From the NCBI GenBank assembly GCA_913062655.1, contig CAJXXO010000004.1, positions 1 through 32,347 on the forward strand: a DNA stretch of 32,347 nt, read 5' to 3'. Positions 18,282 to 25,659 of the stretch are shown here, one piece after another. A program made the position numbers and the translations under genes. The number at the start of each line of letters is the position of its first letter. Position 1 is the first letter of the stretch. The stretch is from an uncultured Bacteroidota bacterium. Lineage in GTDB: Bacteria; Bacteroidota; Bacteroidia; Chitinophagales; S012-47. Under the pieces are notes generated by a model that was not told where the DNA came from, did not search any database, and worked only from the letters and a program-made list of their open reading frames with translations.

Positions 18282-18977
18282 ATGAAAATAGAAATTCTGC
18301 TCTGCTTGTGGATGGGATTCTTCGGAACGGTGATCGCTCAGGATGGACCGCTTACCCCGACCGATGAAAAGGCCAAAGTATGGCTCCAGTTTAACTCATC
18401 TGAGGGCGATCCTCTCCGCGATGAACTGCTAGTCTTTACCGGGAAAACCACCGCGTATACCGATTCTTGCATTACGGATTTCAAGGGACAATGCCGTTTT
18501 CTGATTCCGGAGGGGGCGTCCTACTGGATCCGCATCGAAGGGGTACGCGCAGATAGCCAGTTTCATGAGTTGGTAGTACCCGATATGCCTGGCTCACAGG
18601 AAATCGATGTGTTTTTGGAATATGCACCGCCTCCTTTTATTGTGCTGGAGCATGTGTACTTTGATACGGATTCGGCTGCCCTACGACCCGAATCCTTTCC
18701 TGAGCTGGACCGGTTGGCTACCTACCTGAAACGAAAAAAGAACCTTCGGGCCGAAATACAGGGCCATACGGATAATCAGGGCTCGCGGGCACACAATGCT
18801 ACCCTCAGCCGCAACCGGGCAGTGGCCGTACTTCGGTACCTGGTTGCCCAGGGAATAGACTTCAGACGGTTGTCTGCAAAAGGCTACGGCCCTGACCAGC
18901 CAAAAGCTTCGAATGAAACGGCTTCTGGCCGGCAACTGAACAGGCGGGTGGAGGTTCATTTTACGGAAGCCTATTAA
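18282..18977 (+). CDS. OmpA-family peptidoglycan-binding protein
   Basis: A 231-residue exported protein. The ATG at 18282 begins a signal peptide (MKIEILLCLWMGFFGTVIAQ); an ATG at 18267 would add five residues. The middle region (about 35-120) is beta-rich and may be a small carboxypeptidase-regulatory-like fold. Residues about 125-231 form an OmpA C-terminal domain: VYFDTDSAALRPES, IQGHTDNQGS, LSRNRAVAVLRYLV, and then NRRVEV. The conserved Asp and Arg of these motifs bind diaminopimelate-containing peptidoglycan. No barrel precedes it, so it is a periplasmic or outer-membrane-associated wall anchor. It converges on the next gene with a 4-nt stop overlap. Confidence 0.9.
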   Translation: MKIEILLCLWMGFFGTVIAQDGPLTPTDEKAKVWLQFNSSEGDPLRDELLVFTGKTTAYTDSCITDFKGQCRFLIPEGASYWIRIEGVRADSQFHELVVPDMPGSQEIDVFLEYAPPPFIVLEHVYFDTDSAALRPESFPELDRLATYLKRKKNLRAEIQGHTDNQGSRAHNATLSRNRAVAVLRYLVAQGIDFRRLSAKGYGPDQPKASNETASGRQLNRRVEVHFTEAY

Positions 18978-19663
18978 AACAAGGCACCTTGTTCGCCCCC
19001 GGCAAGGGGCTCGATCAGGTCAGGTTCGTCATTAGCGGCCTTATTCACGCGGTCGCTCACCTTATACCGTTCCATATCCGTTGCGGGAAAGGGTTGCAGT
19101 AGCTGCAGTACATCTTTCAGTGGCAGGTCATGTGAGAGCCATTCCCGCTCCTGGGCTTCTGGCAGAATGGCCGGCATCCTGTCGTGAATAGGCGCTACCA
19201 ATGCGTTGGCGTTTACGGTAATGATGCTAAAGGTACGAATGGGACGTTCCTCTGCATCTTTCCACTCACTCCAGATGCCTGCCATGGCAAAGGGGGCAAA
19301 TTGGTGTAAGCCAATTCTATACGGTTGTTTGGTCTTTTTATCCACGCGTTCCCATTCGTAGAAGCTATCAGCAATGACCAGGCAGCGCTGCCGCTTGACC
19401 GGATGCTTAAAAGCCGATTTTTCCAGCAATGTCTCTGCACGGGCGTTGATCATCTTGTACCCGATCTTGGGATCTTTAGCCCAAAAAGGAAGTAACCCCC
19501 AACGATGGTACGAAAGCGTATCAGGTGCTTCATCGGTGATGAGTGGGAGGGTTTGGCCCGGAGCAGCATTGAAGTGCTGTCGAAATTGACTGGCGTCAAA
19601 TTCCACATGAAAGCGATTCTTGACTTGCACAGCAGGTAGGGCTAATGTATACCGTCCACACAT
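18974..19663 (-). CDS. yedK: SOS response-associated peptidase (YedK/HMCES family)
   Basis: A 229-residue protein that protects abasic sites in single-stranded DNA by forming a covalent link. All four signature residues are visible: Cys2 right after the start Met, Asn73 in MINARAET, Glu103 in FYEWE and His160 in IHDRMP. HRWGLLPFWAK also fits. This supports an active enzyme. It is preceded by thpR with only 2 nt between stop and start, and its own stop overlaps the converging OmpA-family gene by 4 nt. The ATG is fixed by the requirement for Cys at position 2. No LexA-like operator was recognised nearby. Confidence 0.95.
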   Translation of the reverse strand: MCGRYTLALPAVQVKNRFHVEFDASQFRQHFNAAPGQTLPLITDEAPDTLSYHRWGLLPFWAKDPKIGYKMINARAETLLEKSAFKHPVKRQRCLVIADSFYEWERVDKKTKQPYRIGLHQFAPFAMAGIWSEWKDAEERPIRTFSIITVNANALVAPIHDRMPAILPEAQEREWLSHDLPLKDVLQLLQPFPATDMERYKVSDRVNKAANDEPDLIEPLAGGEQGALF

Positions 19664-19665
19664 GC

Positions 19666-20202
19666 TTATGAGTTTGGTTGAAAGGTAGTCAATGTTTCAT
19701 ACTGTGCGCCCTGAGGAGTAAGGTGAGAGCGATAGAGTACCAATCTTTCGCAGTACAAGGGAGGTAATGTCCACTCTGGCCACTCGATGGGGTACACCCG
19801 CTCTTTGGTTTTGATCCGTGCCAGGGTGAGGTGAGGGGTCACTTTGGGTTGTACCGGGGGAAGGGCGACCATTTTTGCTACTTGCTGGTGAAGTTGGTGA
19901 TACAAAGTGTTGAGGCGATCCTCCGGTTCGTATTGCGCCCAGACCATACTGGCGGCACCTTGCCGCTTGATTGTGCGAAACCGTTGAAAGGCCAGCGAAA
20001 AGGCCGTGAAAGTCGGCTGCAGCGTAGCTTGCAACGTGGGCCAGTCTGCGTCTTTTACCTCCCCGATAAACAAAACCGTGAGGTGCCAATTGTCCGAGGG
20101 CACCCATCGAAAACCGGCAGAAGGATGCAGTACCTCTTGTTGCCAGGCTTGCAAAAGAGTGCTCGTTTCCTGCGATACAGGAAAACCCAAAAATAATCGC
20201 AT
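19666..20202 (-). CDS. thpR: RNA 2',3'-cyclic phosphodiesterase (2H family)
   Basis: A 178-residue 2H phosphoesterase. The two catalytic histidine motifs are HLTV at 40-43 and HLTL at 124-127. The start MRLFLGFPVS and the phrase NWHLTVLFIG are typical of the bacterial ThpR/LigT group, which opens 2',3'-cyclic phosphates on RNA (established for the family). Length fits. It lies in a tight minus-strand set: acylphosphatase ends 3 nt upstream and YedK begins 2 nt downstream, so the three are almost certainly cotranscribed. Confidence 0.92.
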   Translation of the reverse strand: MRLFLGFPVSQETSTLLQAWQQEVLHPSAGFRWVPSDNWHLTVLFIGEVKDADWPTLQATLQPTFTAFSLAFQRFRTIKRQGAASMVWAQYEPEDRLNTLYHQLHQQVAKMVALPPVQPKVTPHLTLARIKTKERVYPIEWPEWTLPPLYCERLVLYRSHLTPQGAQYETLTTFQPNS

Positions 20203-20205
20203 GAA

Positions 20206-20487
20206 TCAATAATGGATCTGAAAGGTGCTGTAGCCGGTTGTCTCTCCGTCAAAACTAACATCCACATCTTCTACCCGAGCACTGGAGGGACCGAGCTGAC
20301 ACCATTCAACAAATTGATTGACGGCATCGTCAGTGCCTTCTACCTCTATGTAAACAACCCCATTTTCGAGATTCTTTACATAACCGGTAACACCAAGCTG
20401 ACGGGCTTTTTGCTGTGCACTGGCTCGATAATAGACGCCTTGCACTTTGCCGTGAACGTGCAATACTGCTTTTTGGAGGGTTGCCAT
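20206..20487 (-). CDS. acyP: Acylphosphatase
   Basis: A 93-residue alpha/beta enzyme that hydrolyses acyl phosphates such as carbamoyl or acetyl phosphate. The catalytic Arg21 lies in GKVQGVYYRASAQQKA and the catalytic Asn39 in GYVKNLENG, both matching the family. It ends after TGYSTFQIHY, the usual C-terminal strand. It is the first gene of the AcyP-ThpR-YedK set. The gap to the upstream PorP/SprF gene is 39 nt with no recognisable promoter, so read-through from that gene is plausible. Confidence 0.95.
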   Translation of the reverse strand: MATLQKAVLHVHGKVQGVYYRASAQQKARQLGVTGYVKNLENGVVYIEVEGTDDAVNQFVEWCQLGPSSARVEDVDVSFDGETTGYSTFQIHY

Positions 20488-20526
20488 AGTCGAATCGCCT
20501 TTCTGGTGGTGAATGGCTTCGCTATG

Positions 20527-21537
20527 CTAGAACTTCGGACACTGGTTTACTCGTTTTTTGGCCTCAATACAGCCATTATACGACAGCGACAACTCAAAAC
20601 CACCCCGGCTTTGATTCGCTTGTGCAGCATCTGAAATGGTTATATCATAGCTAAAACCTAATAGCAAACTGCTGAACTCTACCCCTACCAATGCAATAAT
20701 CGCATCAGAATTGCCCGGTGTGGCGTCATCACCGATCGCTCCGGCATACCGATGCCACAATCCGAAGTATAAGGCTGATTCATCTGTATGGTATCCAAAG
20801 CTGGCACCGGCATTGATCTGCTGGGCAGGGCCTTGCTGCATGAACAGCACAGAAGGGGATAAAGAATAGTAGTCACCCAATTCCGTGGTGAATCCACCAT
20901 GCACCACCAATCGAGGTGGAAGGAATACTTCTTCCTGCAACAACGAAGTATTTGGCTCCAACGCATGGTAGTACGCACCACCCAGGTTGAAGCTAAACCC
21001 ATCCAAAACCGTACTCCAATGCATGCCCAGGTTCAGGTCTGCATATTGCACGGGCTCGTAGGCTTCTCCACTAACAGAACCGGCAATCACACCATTGGGC
21101 CCGATTTGATTCGGGAACACAAGGTTCACCATGTCCACGCTGCTATTGACAAAAGCACCCTGAAAGCCGGCCGACAGAAAACTGCTTTCACCTACACGCT
21201 GGTGGTAAGCCAGGGATAGTCCAAGTGTCGTATTGGTTAGGTTGCCATCACCAGAGCGGTCATTGAAGCCTAACACACCTACCCCCAGCGAGCTACCATT
21301 AAATTTTTCGCGGAACAAAGCCGCATCAAAGGCAGCCGAATAGGTAACATAGGGAGCCGGTACGGCATTCCACTGGTTTCGGTAGTTAATTGCCGCACGG
21401 TAGGTGCATTCCAGTTTTCCTGTCAAAGCAGGATTTAAGGTAAGCGGTGAGGCATTGAATTGAGAAAAGTGTATATCCTGTGCTTTTACCGAAATAAAAG
21501 CCAGGGCTGCTAGTAGAATGGTTAACAGTCTTTTCAT
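20527..21537 (-). CDS. PorP/SprF family outer-membrane protein
   Basis: A 336-residue outer-membrane barrel of the PorP/SprF type. A signal peptide (MKRLLTILLAALAFISVKA) is followed by the family hallmark QDIHFSQFNASPLTLNPALT. Further marks are RNQWNAVPAPYVTYSAAFD and, near the end, LGFSYDITISDA with a final GGFELSLSYN segment. Such proteins are linked to the type IX secretion system: SprF is needed for export of the gliding adhesin SprB, PorP for gingipain secretion. No SprB-like adhesin, PorE-like or GldKLMN genes lie nearby, so this is an orphan paralogue. I use ATG at 21537; the GTG two codons earlier is unlikely. It has the best promoter in the window. Confidence 0.95.
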   Translation of the reverse strand: MKRLLTILLAALAFISVKAQDIHFSQFNASPLTLNPALTGKLECTYRAAINYRNQWNAVPAPYVTYSAAFDAALFREKFNGSSLGVGVLGFNDRSGDGNLTNTTLGLSLAYHQRVGESSFLSAGFQGAFVNSSVDMVNLVFPNQIGPNGVIAGSVSGEAYEPVQYADLNLGMHWSTVLDGFSFNLGGAYYHALEPNTSLLQEEVFLPPRLVVHGGFTTELGDYYSLSPSVLFMQQGPAQQINAGASFGYHTDESALYFGLWHRYAGAIGDDATPGNSDAIIALVGVEFSSLLLGFSYDITISDAAQANQSRGGFELSLSYNGCIEAKKRVNQCPKF

Positions 21538-21581
21538 GTTCACAGGTTACTACAAAATATGGGGAACAGCTATAACTCCCT

Positions 21582-21612
21582 CAAATCTAAAGGTTTCCGA
21601 AAAAAAGCACAA
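21582..21612 (-). promoter_or_regulatory. Promoter of the PorP/SprF gene (TTG-N20-TAGATTTG)
   Basis: On the minus strand TTG (21612-21610) is followed after exactly 20 nt by TAGATTTG (21589-21582), a full Bacteroidota promoter match. The predicted leader is about 38 nt. Confidence 0.75.
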
Positions 21613-21675
21613 TAGATAACCCCTGATTGCGCGCTTCCGTTCGGAAAGTTAAGATAATGAAAGCGTAAAATTGAA

Positions 21676-22326
21676 TTAAGACTGCATTTTTGCGCCAAAT
21701 GCCAGGTCGCCTGCATCGCCCAGTCCGGGTACGATATAAGATTTGTCATTCAGCTCCGGATCGATGGCGCCTGCCCAAATATGGGCTTCCGGCACTTCAT
21801 GTTCCATTTTCTCAATACCCACCTGCGAGGCAATGGCACAGACGAGATGTATGGCTTTGGGTGTTCCGATTCGCTGTAGTGCTTTGATGGTTAGCGCCAT
21901 AGAGCTACCTGTGGCAAGCATCGGGTCGGCAATGATTAGGATACGGTCTTCAATAGGTGGACAAGAGAGGTATTCCAATTCTATGACAAAATTGCCGGCA
22001 TCATCGTGCTTTCGGTAGGCGGATATGAAAGCATTGTCAGCTTGGTCGAACACCTCCAACAACCCGGTGTGCATGGGCATGCCAGCCCGCAAAATATTGG
22101 CAATAAGGGGCTGCTCCGCCATTACATGCGCCTCAGTAGAGGTAAGGGGGGTTTGTATTCGCTTGGAGGTATACGGCAGATACTTGCTGATTTCGTACCC
22201 GGCAATAGCGGCAATACGCTCCAGGTTTCTGCGAAACCGCATGCGATCACCTTGCACGGAGATATCGCGCAGTTCAGCTACATACTGCTGAATCAAAGAG
22301 GGCCCTTCACTGAGGTTGTGTACCAT
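21676..22326 (-). CDS. upp: Uracil phosphoribosyltransferase
   Basis: A 216-residue pyrimidine salvage enzyme that makes UMP from uracil and PRPP. The PRPP loop is ADPMLATGSSM (about 133-143) and the C-terminal uracil-binding part has YIVPGLGDAGDLAFG. ILRAGMPMHTGLLEVF is also family-typical. I choose the ATG at 22326, because a perfect -7 box lies 17 nt upstream and the N-terminal extension from further upstream overlaps the preceding gene and is not conserved-looking. Upp is often found as a lone or bicistronic gene; here it follows the polysaccharide deacetylase gene by 26 nt. Confidence 0.94.
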   Translation of the reverse strand: MVHNLSEGPSLIQQYVAELRDISVQGDRMRFRRNLERIAAIAGYEISKYLPYTSKRIQTPLTSTEAHVMAEQPLIANILRAGMPMHTGLLEVFDQADNAFISAYRKHDDAGNFVIELEYLSCPPIEDRILIIADPMLATGSSMALTIKALQRIGTPKAIHLVCAIASQVGIEKMEHEVPEAHIWAGAIDPELNDKSYIVPGLGDAGDLAFGAKMQS

Positions 22327-22343
22327 GCCGATGGGTTTTCGCG

Positions 22344-22351
22344 CAAAGGTA
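22344..22351 (-). promoter_or_regulatory. Bacteroidota -7 box (TACCTTTG) of upp
   Basis: Perfect TAnnTTTG on the minus strand, starting 1 nt after the stop codon of the upstream gene and 17 nt before the upp ATG. The leader would be about 11 nt. No -33 TTG at the right spacing. Confidence 0.5.
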
Positions 22352-22352
22352 A

Positions 22353-23657
22353 TTATTGGAGCGCGTACTGTACGATCTGTTCGTAGGGCTTTCGCCACCC
22401 TTTCCACTCAAAGGTCTCGCTAAAGGAATTGTTGTGCCACAGCGTATAAAGTGTGCCGTTTACCTCTTTCACCCTGTCGATAATGGGCTTGGCCGCCTCC
22501 AGTACCTCGCGCGGTTTGTTTTTGTTGTAATACTGATAGACGGAGTCCATTAGGGCAAAGGGGTGCAGCATCAGATGTGTTTTATTCTCCAGGTGCAGGT
22601 TGTAGAAGTAAAAGGGGGTGCAGATGCCGGCTCTAAAACCGGCATGACTGGTATACCCAAGGGTGTAGTCATGTTCAATATCCAGATCGATCAGGTGCTG
22701 ATAAGTGCCCGGTAGTTGCAGCTTCAGGTAATGCTGGCGGCTACGGGTAATGGGCCGCTTGGTAATCTCCTCGATGCTCTCTTTTTCTTGTGCCACCTGC
22801 CCTTTGTCCTTATTCGATCCGTAGGAAGGGTGCACCCCTACTGCCGCATAGTCCGATACATGCTTGATCAATCGCTGGTAGGCCGGCTCGTGGATAGAAA
22901 TATTTTTATCGTACTGATCGTACTGTCCCACCAGGAAAAAATAAATGGGCTCGAGTTCAAAGTCACGCTGCAATTGTTTCAGGTAATCGAAGGTGTAATA
23001 GGGGTCCTGCGACAGGTGGAGTAACGTGGCAGTGCGTTGTACCACGTCCTTTAGGTTAAGAGTGAGCAATCCTTTGGCAAAGCCGCCCAGCGTGCGCAGC
23101 AGTCCTTTGTGTTGATAGGCCCACGCAATATCAATATCGTAGGTGGGTACGAAGCGGTATTGCGGTGGAGAAAAGGTTAGGTTGGGGAAGGTGTCGTGCA
23201 GTAATTCTTGCAGTGCCATCGCCCAATAGTTGACTACCGGCTGATCGAGGAAGTCCTCCTTAAAAGCCAGGCTCTGCTCCGCTGAGAATCGACCATGGTC
23301 ATCTTTGATGTAGGGAAGGTACTCCTCATAGCGACTTACCAGATAGAATGTAGCAGCAAAAAGATCAAATGGGAGTGCGCTTTCCTGGTGAACAGCAAAG
23401 AAAGCTTTTGTGCCTGCATAGGGAAATACCTTTATGTCTTGCTCCTTGGTGCCACGTTCGAATAGCAAAGCGTGAGCGGCAATCCACAATGGCGCCTCCA
23501 TTGACTTTTGGGTGTAGGCGATTTTTGCCCCCAAGTGTTCCTGCCACTCTTCCAGGGAGTCAGTAAGCTTGCTGTCTACACCTAGCAACTGGTGAAAGAC
23601 CAGATCGAATGTATACCGAACCCGCTCTGTGATTTTCGTGGTGTAAATGAATAGCAT
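22353..23657 (-). CDS. Polysaccharide deacetylase family protein
   Basis: A 434-residue cytoplasmic-looking protein (no signal peptide). The central region has a NodB-like deacetylase core: FVPTYDIDIAWAY provides the acidic metal and base residues, and AAVGVHPSYGSN resembles the second histidine motif. The N-terminal ~130 residues form a separate domain that commonly precedes this group in Bacteroidota. A final HNNSF segment may complete the active site (inference). The substrate is unknown; the family includes enzymes acting on cell-surface polysaccharides. It follows the 3-hydroxyacyl-CoA dehydrogenase-like gene with 2 nt between stop and start, so the two are coupled. Confidence 0.8.
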   Translation of the reverse strand: MLFIYTTKITERVRYTFDLVFHQLLGVDSKLTDSLEEWQEHLGAKIAYTQKSMEAPLWIAAHALLFERGTKEQDIKVFPYAGTKAFFAVHQESALPFDLFAATFYLVSRYEEYLPYIKDDHGRFSAEQSLAFKEDFLDQPVVNYWAMALQELLHDTFPNLTFSPPQYRFVPTYDIDIAWAYQHKGLLRTLGGFAKGLLTLNLKDVVQRTATLLHLSQDPYYTFDYLKQLQRDFELEPIYFFLVGQYDQYDKNISIHEPAYQRLIKHVSDYAAVGVHPSYGSNKDKGQVAQEKESIEEITKRPITRSRQHYLKLQLPGTYQHLIDLDIEHDYTLGYTSHAGFRAGICTPFYFYNLHLENKTHLMLHPFALMDSVYQYYNKNKPREVLEAAKPIIDRVKEVNGTLYTLWHNNSFSETFEWKGWRKPYEQIVQYALQ

Positions 23658-23659
23658 GA

Positions 23660-24340
23660 TCAGTCCGTAAATGCGCTACCAGTCAGATAATGTTTACGCA
23701 ATAGCGGACTGATGCGGTAGCGCTCATCACCCGTATCCCGGTGTAACGCCTCCAATGCTCGATGTACCACATCGACCCCGATGGCATCGGCCCAGGCGAG
23801 GGGGCCTCTCGGATAATTGGTGCCCAGGCGCATGCCGAGATCTATGTCTTGCATAGATGCGGTGCCCTCCTGGTGGGTGTAGCACGCTTCGTTGATAAGC
23901 ATGAGCAGTATGCGTGGTGTTACCATACCCACCCGGTCGGCTACCCATTGTACCTCGCGCCCCAACAGGCGGCCAACTTCTTCGCCTTTGGGCTTGTCTG
24001 CTTCGTCTAGCACACTGCATTCCATCACCGGCCGGTCGATAAAGGTAGGCAGCGTATTCCATCCCACCAGCGTGACCGGGGCGGGCTTGCCATACTGATG
24101 CACCGCCTGGGCTAAAGACTGTATTACACTTCCGGCTACCAGAATGGCTCCTTTTGCTTTGCTGTAATAGGTCAGTCGGTTGGGCGCCTGGTCAAATGAC
24201 AGGTCAAAAATCAATTTGAAGTTGGGAATAGCAAAGGCCATCTCCTCTATGTCATGCCCTATCGTGGGGTCGGCATCTGCCGGGAGGAGGGCTTCAAATT
24301 CAGCCGTTTGCTTGGGGGAACCTATTATTAATACTTTCAT
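23660..24340 (-). CDS. Stand-alone 3-hydroxyacyl-CoA dehydrogenase-like protein
   Basis: A 226-residue protein. The C-terminal half (about 125-225) is a 3-hydroxyacyl-CoA dehydrogenase C-terminal domain: VADRVGMVTPRILLMLINEA, then QDIDLGMRLGTNYPRGPLAW, which carry the usual helical dimerisation and substrate segments. The N-terminal ~115 residues begin MKVLIIGSPKQTAEFEALLP, a Rossmann-like start without the complete GxGxxG/A loop, and are much shorter than the ~180-residue NAD domain of a full enzyme. NAD binding is therefore doubtful. It may be a degenerate or regulatory member (inference). It is the first gene ahead of the polysaccharide deacetylase, with 2 nt between them. Confidence 0.75.
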   Translation of the reverse strand: MKVLIIGSPKQTAEFEALLPADADPTIGHDIEEMAFAIPNFKLIFDLSFDQAPNRLTYYSKAKGAILVAGSVIQSLAQAVHQYGKPAPVTLVGWNTLPTFIDRPVMECSVLDEADKPKGEEVGRLLGREVQWVADRVGMVTPRILLMLINEACYTHQEGTASMQDIDLGMRLGTNYPRGPLAWADAIGVDVVHRALEALHRDTGDERYRISPLLRKHYLTGSAFTD

Positions 24341-24389
24341 GGCAAAGCCTTAATTTTCGTGGTCTAAGTTACTAAAGGACGTGCACCCT

Positions 24390-24776
24390 ATGGCAAAAAC
24401 AATCATCGAAACCCCGAACGCTCCCGCCCCAATCGGCCCCTATTCACAAGCGGTACGGGTGGGCGACACCGTGTATATCTCCGGGCAGATTGCCCTGGAT
24501 CCGGCAACCGGAGTACTGGAGACCAATAACCTGGAAGCGGAAACCCACCGGGTAATGAAAAATCTGGGCGCTATCTTGCAGGCGGCAGGATTGGATTATA
24601 CACATGTCGTTAAGTGTAGCATTTTTCTATCAGACATGGGAAGTTTTAGCCGGGTGAATGCCGTGTATGGCGACTATTTCGGTACGCAGCCACCCGCCAG
24701 GGAAACCGTAGAGGTCAGCGTTCTGCCGAAGCAGGTGAATGTGGAGATTTCTGCCATAGCCGTTGCCACAGCCTAG
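24390..24776 (+). CDS. ridA: RidA family enamine/imine deaminase
   Basis: A 128-residue RidA/YjgF protein that hydrolyses reactive enamine or imine intermediates, such as 2-aminoacrylate, released by PLP enzymes. It starts with MAKTIIETPNAPAPIGPYSQ and has VYISGQIALDP, the typical core, followed by VVKCSIFLSDMGSFSRVNAV and PARETVEVSVLP, with the catalytic Arg in PPARET. The ATG at 24390 is used; a GTG three codons earlier is less likely. The last 62 nt overlap the end of the converging EamA gene, far more than at the other junctions. Confidence 0.96.
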   Translation: MAKTIIETPNAPAPIGPYSQAVRVGDTVYISGQIALDPATGVLETNNLEAETHRVMKNLGAILQAAGLDYTHVVKCSIFLSDMGSFSRVNAVYGDYFGTQPPARETVEVSVLPKQVNVEISAIAVATA

Positions 24777-25656
24777 CTGCCCGATTGCTTGATAAATAAA
24801 CCCCTAGCAATATCAGTATCATCCCCACAAAGTGCCAGGGCGTAATTATTTCACCCACCACGGCACCCCATAGCAAGGCTACCACAGGAATGAGGTAGGT
24901 AACCGTAGAAGCAAATAAGGCATTGGTGCGTTGGGTAAGGTAGAAGAAAATAACACTGGCATAGCCGGTACCGATTACGCCAAGAATGGCTACATACCCC
25001 AATGAAACGCGCGCCTCTGGCTGTGCTGTAATGCGAGGGATGAAATCGGTGGAGAGCAAAACGGCCAAAGCCGGAATACCGATCATTAAAAAGGAGACGG
25101 CAGAAATGGTAAGGGGGTTAACCGATTTCAAATAACGACCAATAATGTTGGCGCTGGTACCATAGCCAATGGTAGCGACCAATATCAGGGCACCATATCC
25201 ATAGGTCGACCAATCGACTCCACCCGTGCCCAATAGGATCAATACAGCCGAGCCGGCCAGTCCCATTACCACCCCAGCCAGTTTTATCCACTGAAATAGT
25301 AACCCAAAAAAGAGAATGCCCAGGAGAAAGGCAAACAATGGTGTGGTGGCATTGATTATGCCGGTCAATCCACTGTCAATGCGGGTTTGTGCAATGGCAA
25401 ACATAAAGGGGGGCATACCCGAACCAAAAAAGCCGACACCAAATATGGCTAACCACTTATCTTTCGGCACCTTGGATAAATGCTTGAGTAACAATGGGGA
25501 TAAGGCGATCATGGAAATAACGATACGTAAACAGGCGACCTGTATGGCCGATAGGCCTACCAACCCCTTCTTGATAAGAATAAATGAACTACCCCAGATA
25601 AGACCGAGTAAAACGAGCATACCCCAGTTGGCTGCGTTGGCAGAAGGTTTTTTCAT
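24715..25656 (-). CDS. EamA/DMT superfamily transporter
   Basis: A 313-residue inner-membrane protein with about ten membrane segments arranged as two EamA repeats. The first repeat opens with LVLLGLIWGSSFILIKKGL, and the second includes YGYGALILVATIGYGTSANI. These proteins export metabolites or amino acids; the substrate cannot be told. The protein ends in a basic tail (RAARLWQRLWQ onward) encoded within the overlap with ridA. Translation starts 3 nt after the obg stop codon, so it is probably cotranscribed with obg. Confidence 0.88.
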   Translation of the reverse strand: MKKPSANAANWGMLVLLGLIWGSSFILIKKGLVGLSAIQVACLRIVISMIALSPLLLKHLSKVPKDKWLAIFGVGFFGSGMPPFMFAIAQTRIDSGLTGIINATTPLFAFLLGILFFGLLFQWIKLAGVVMGLAGSAVLILLGTGGVDWSTYGYGALILVATIGYGTSANIIGRYLKSVNPLTISAVSFLMIGIPALAVLLSTDFIPRITAQPEARVSLGYVAILGVIGTGYASVIFFYLTQRTNALFASTVTYLIPVVALLWGAVVGEIITPWHFVGMILILLGVYLSSNRAARLWQRLWQKSPHSPASAER

Positions 25657-25659
25657 GGC

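Noticed and set aside
20527..21537. A complete type IX secretion or gliding locus around the PorP/SprF gene.
   Set aside because: No GldKLMN, SprA/E/T, PorU, adhesin or PorE-like gene is present; PorP/SprF paralogues are often isolated.
21635..21646. Palindrome TTCCGTTCGGAA between upp and the PorP/SprF gene.
   Set aside because: The stem is only 5 bp with a 2-nt centre and has no T-run on either strand, so it is not a terminator; no second copy was seen to support an operator.
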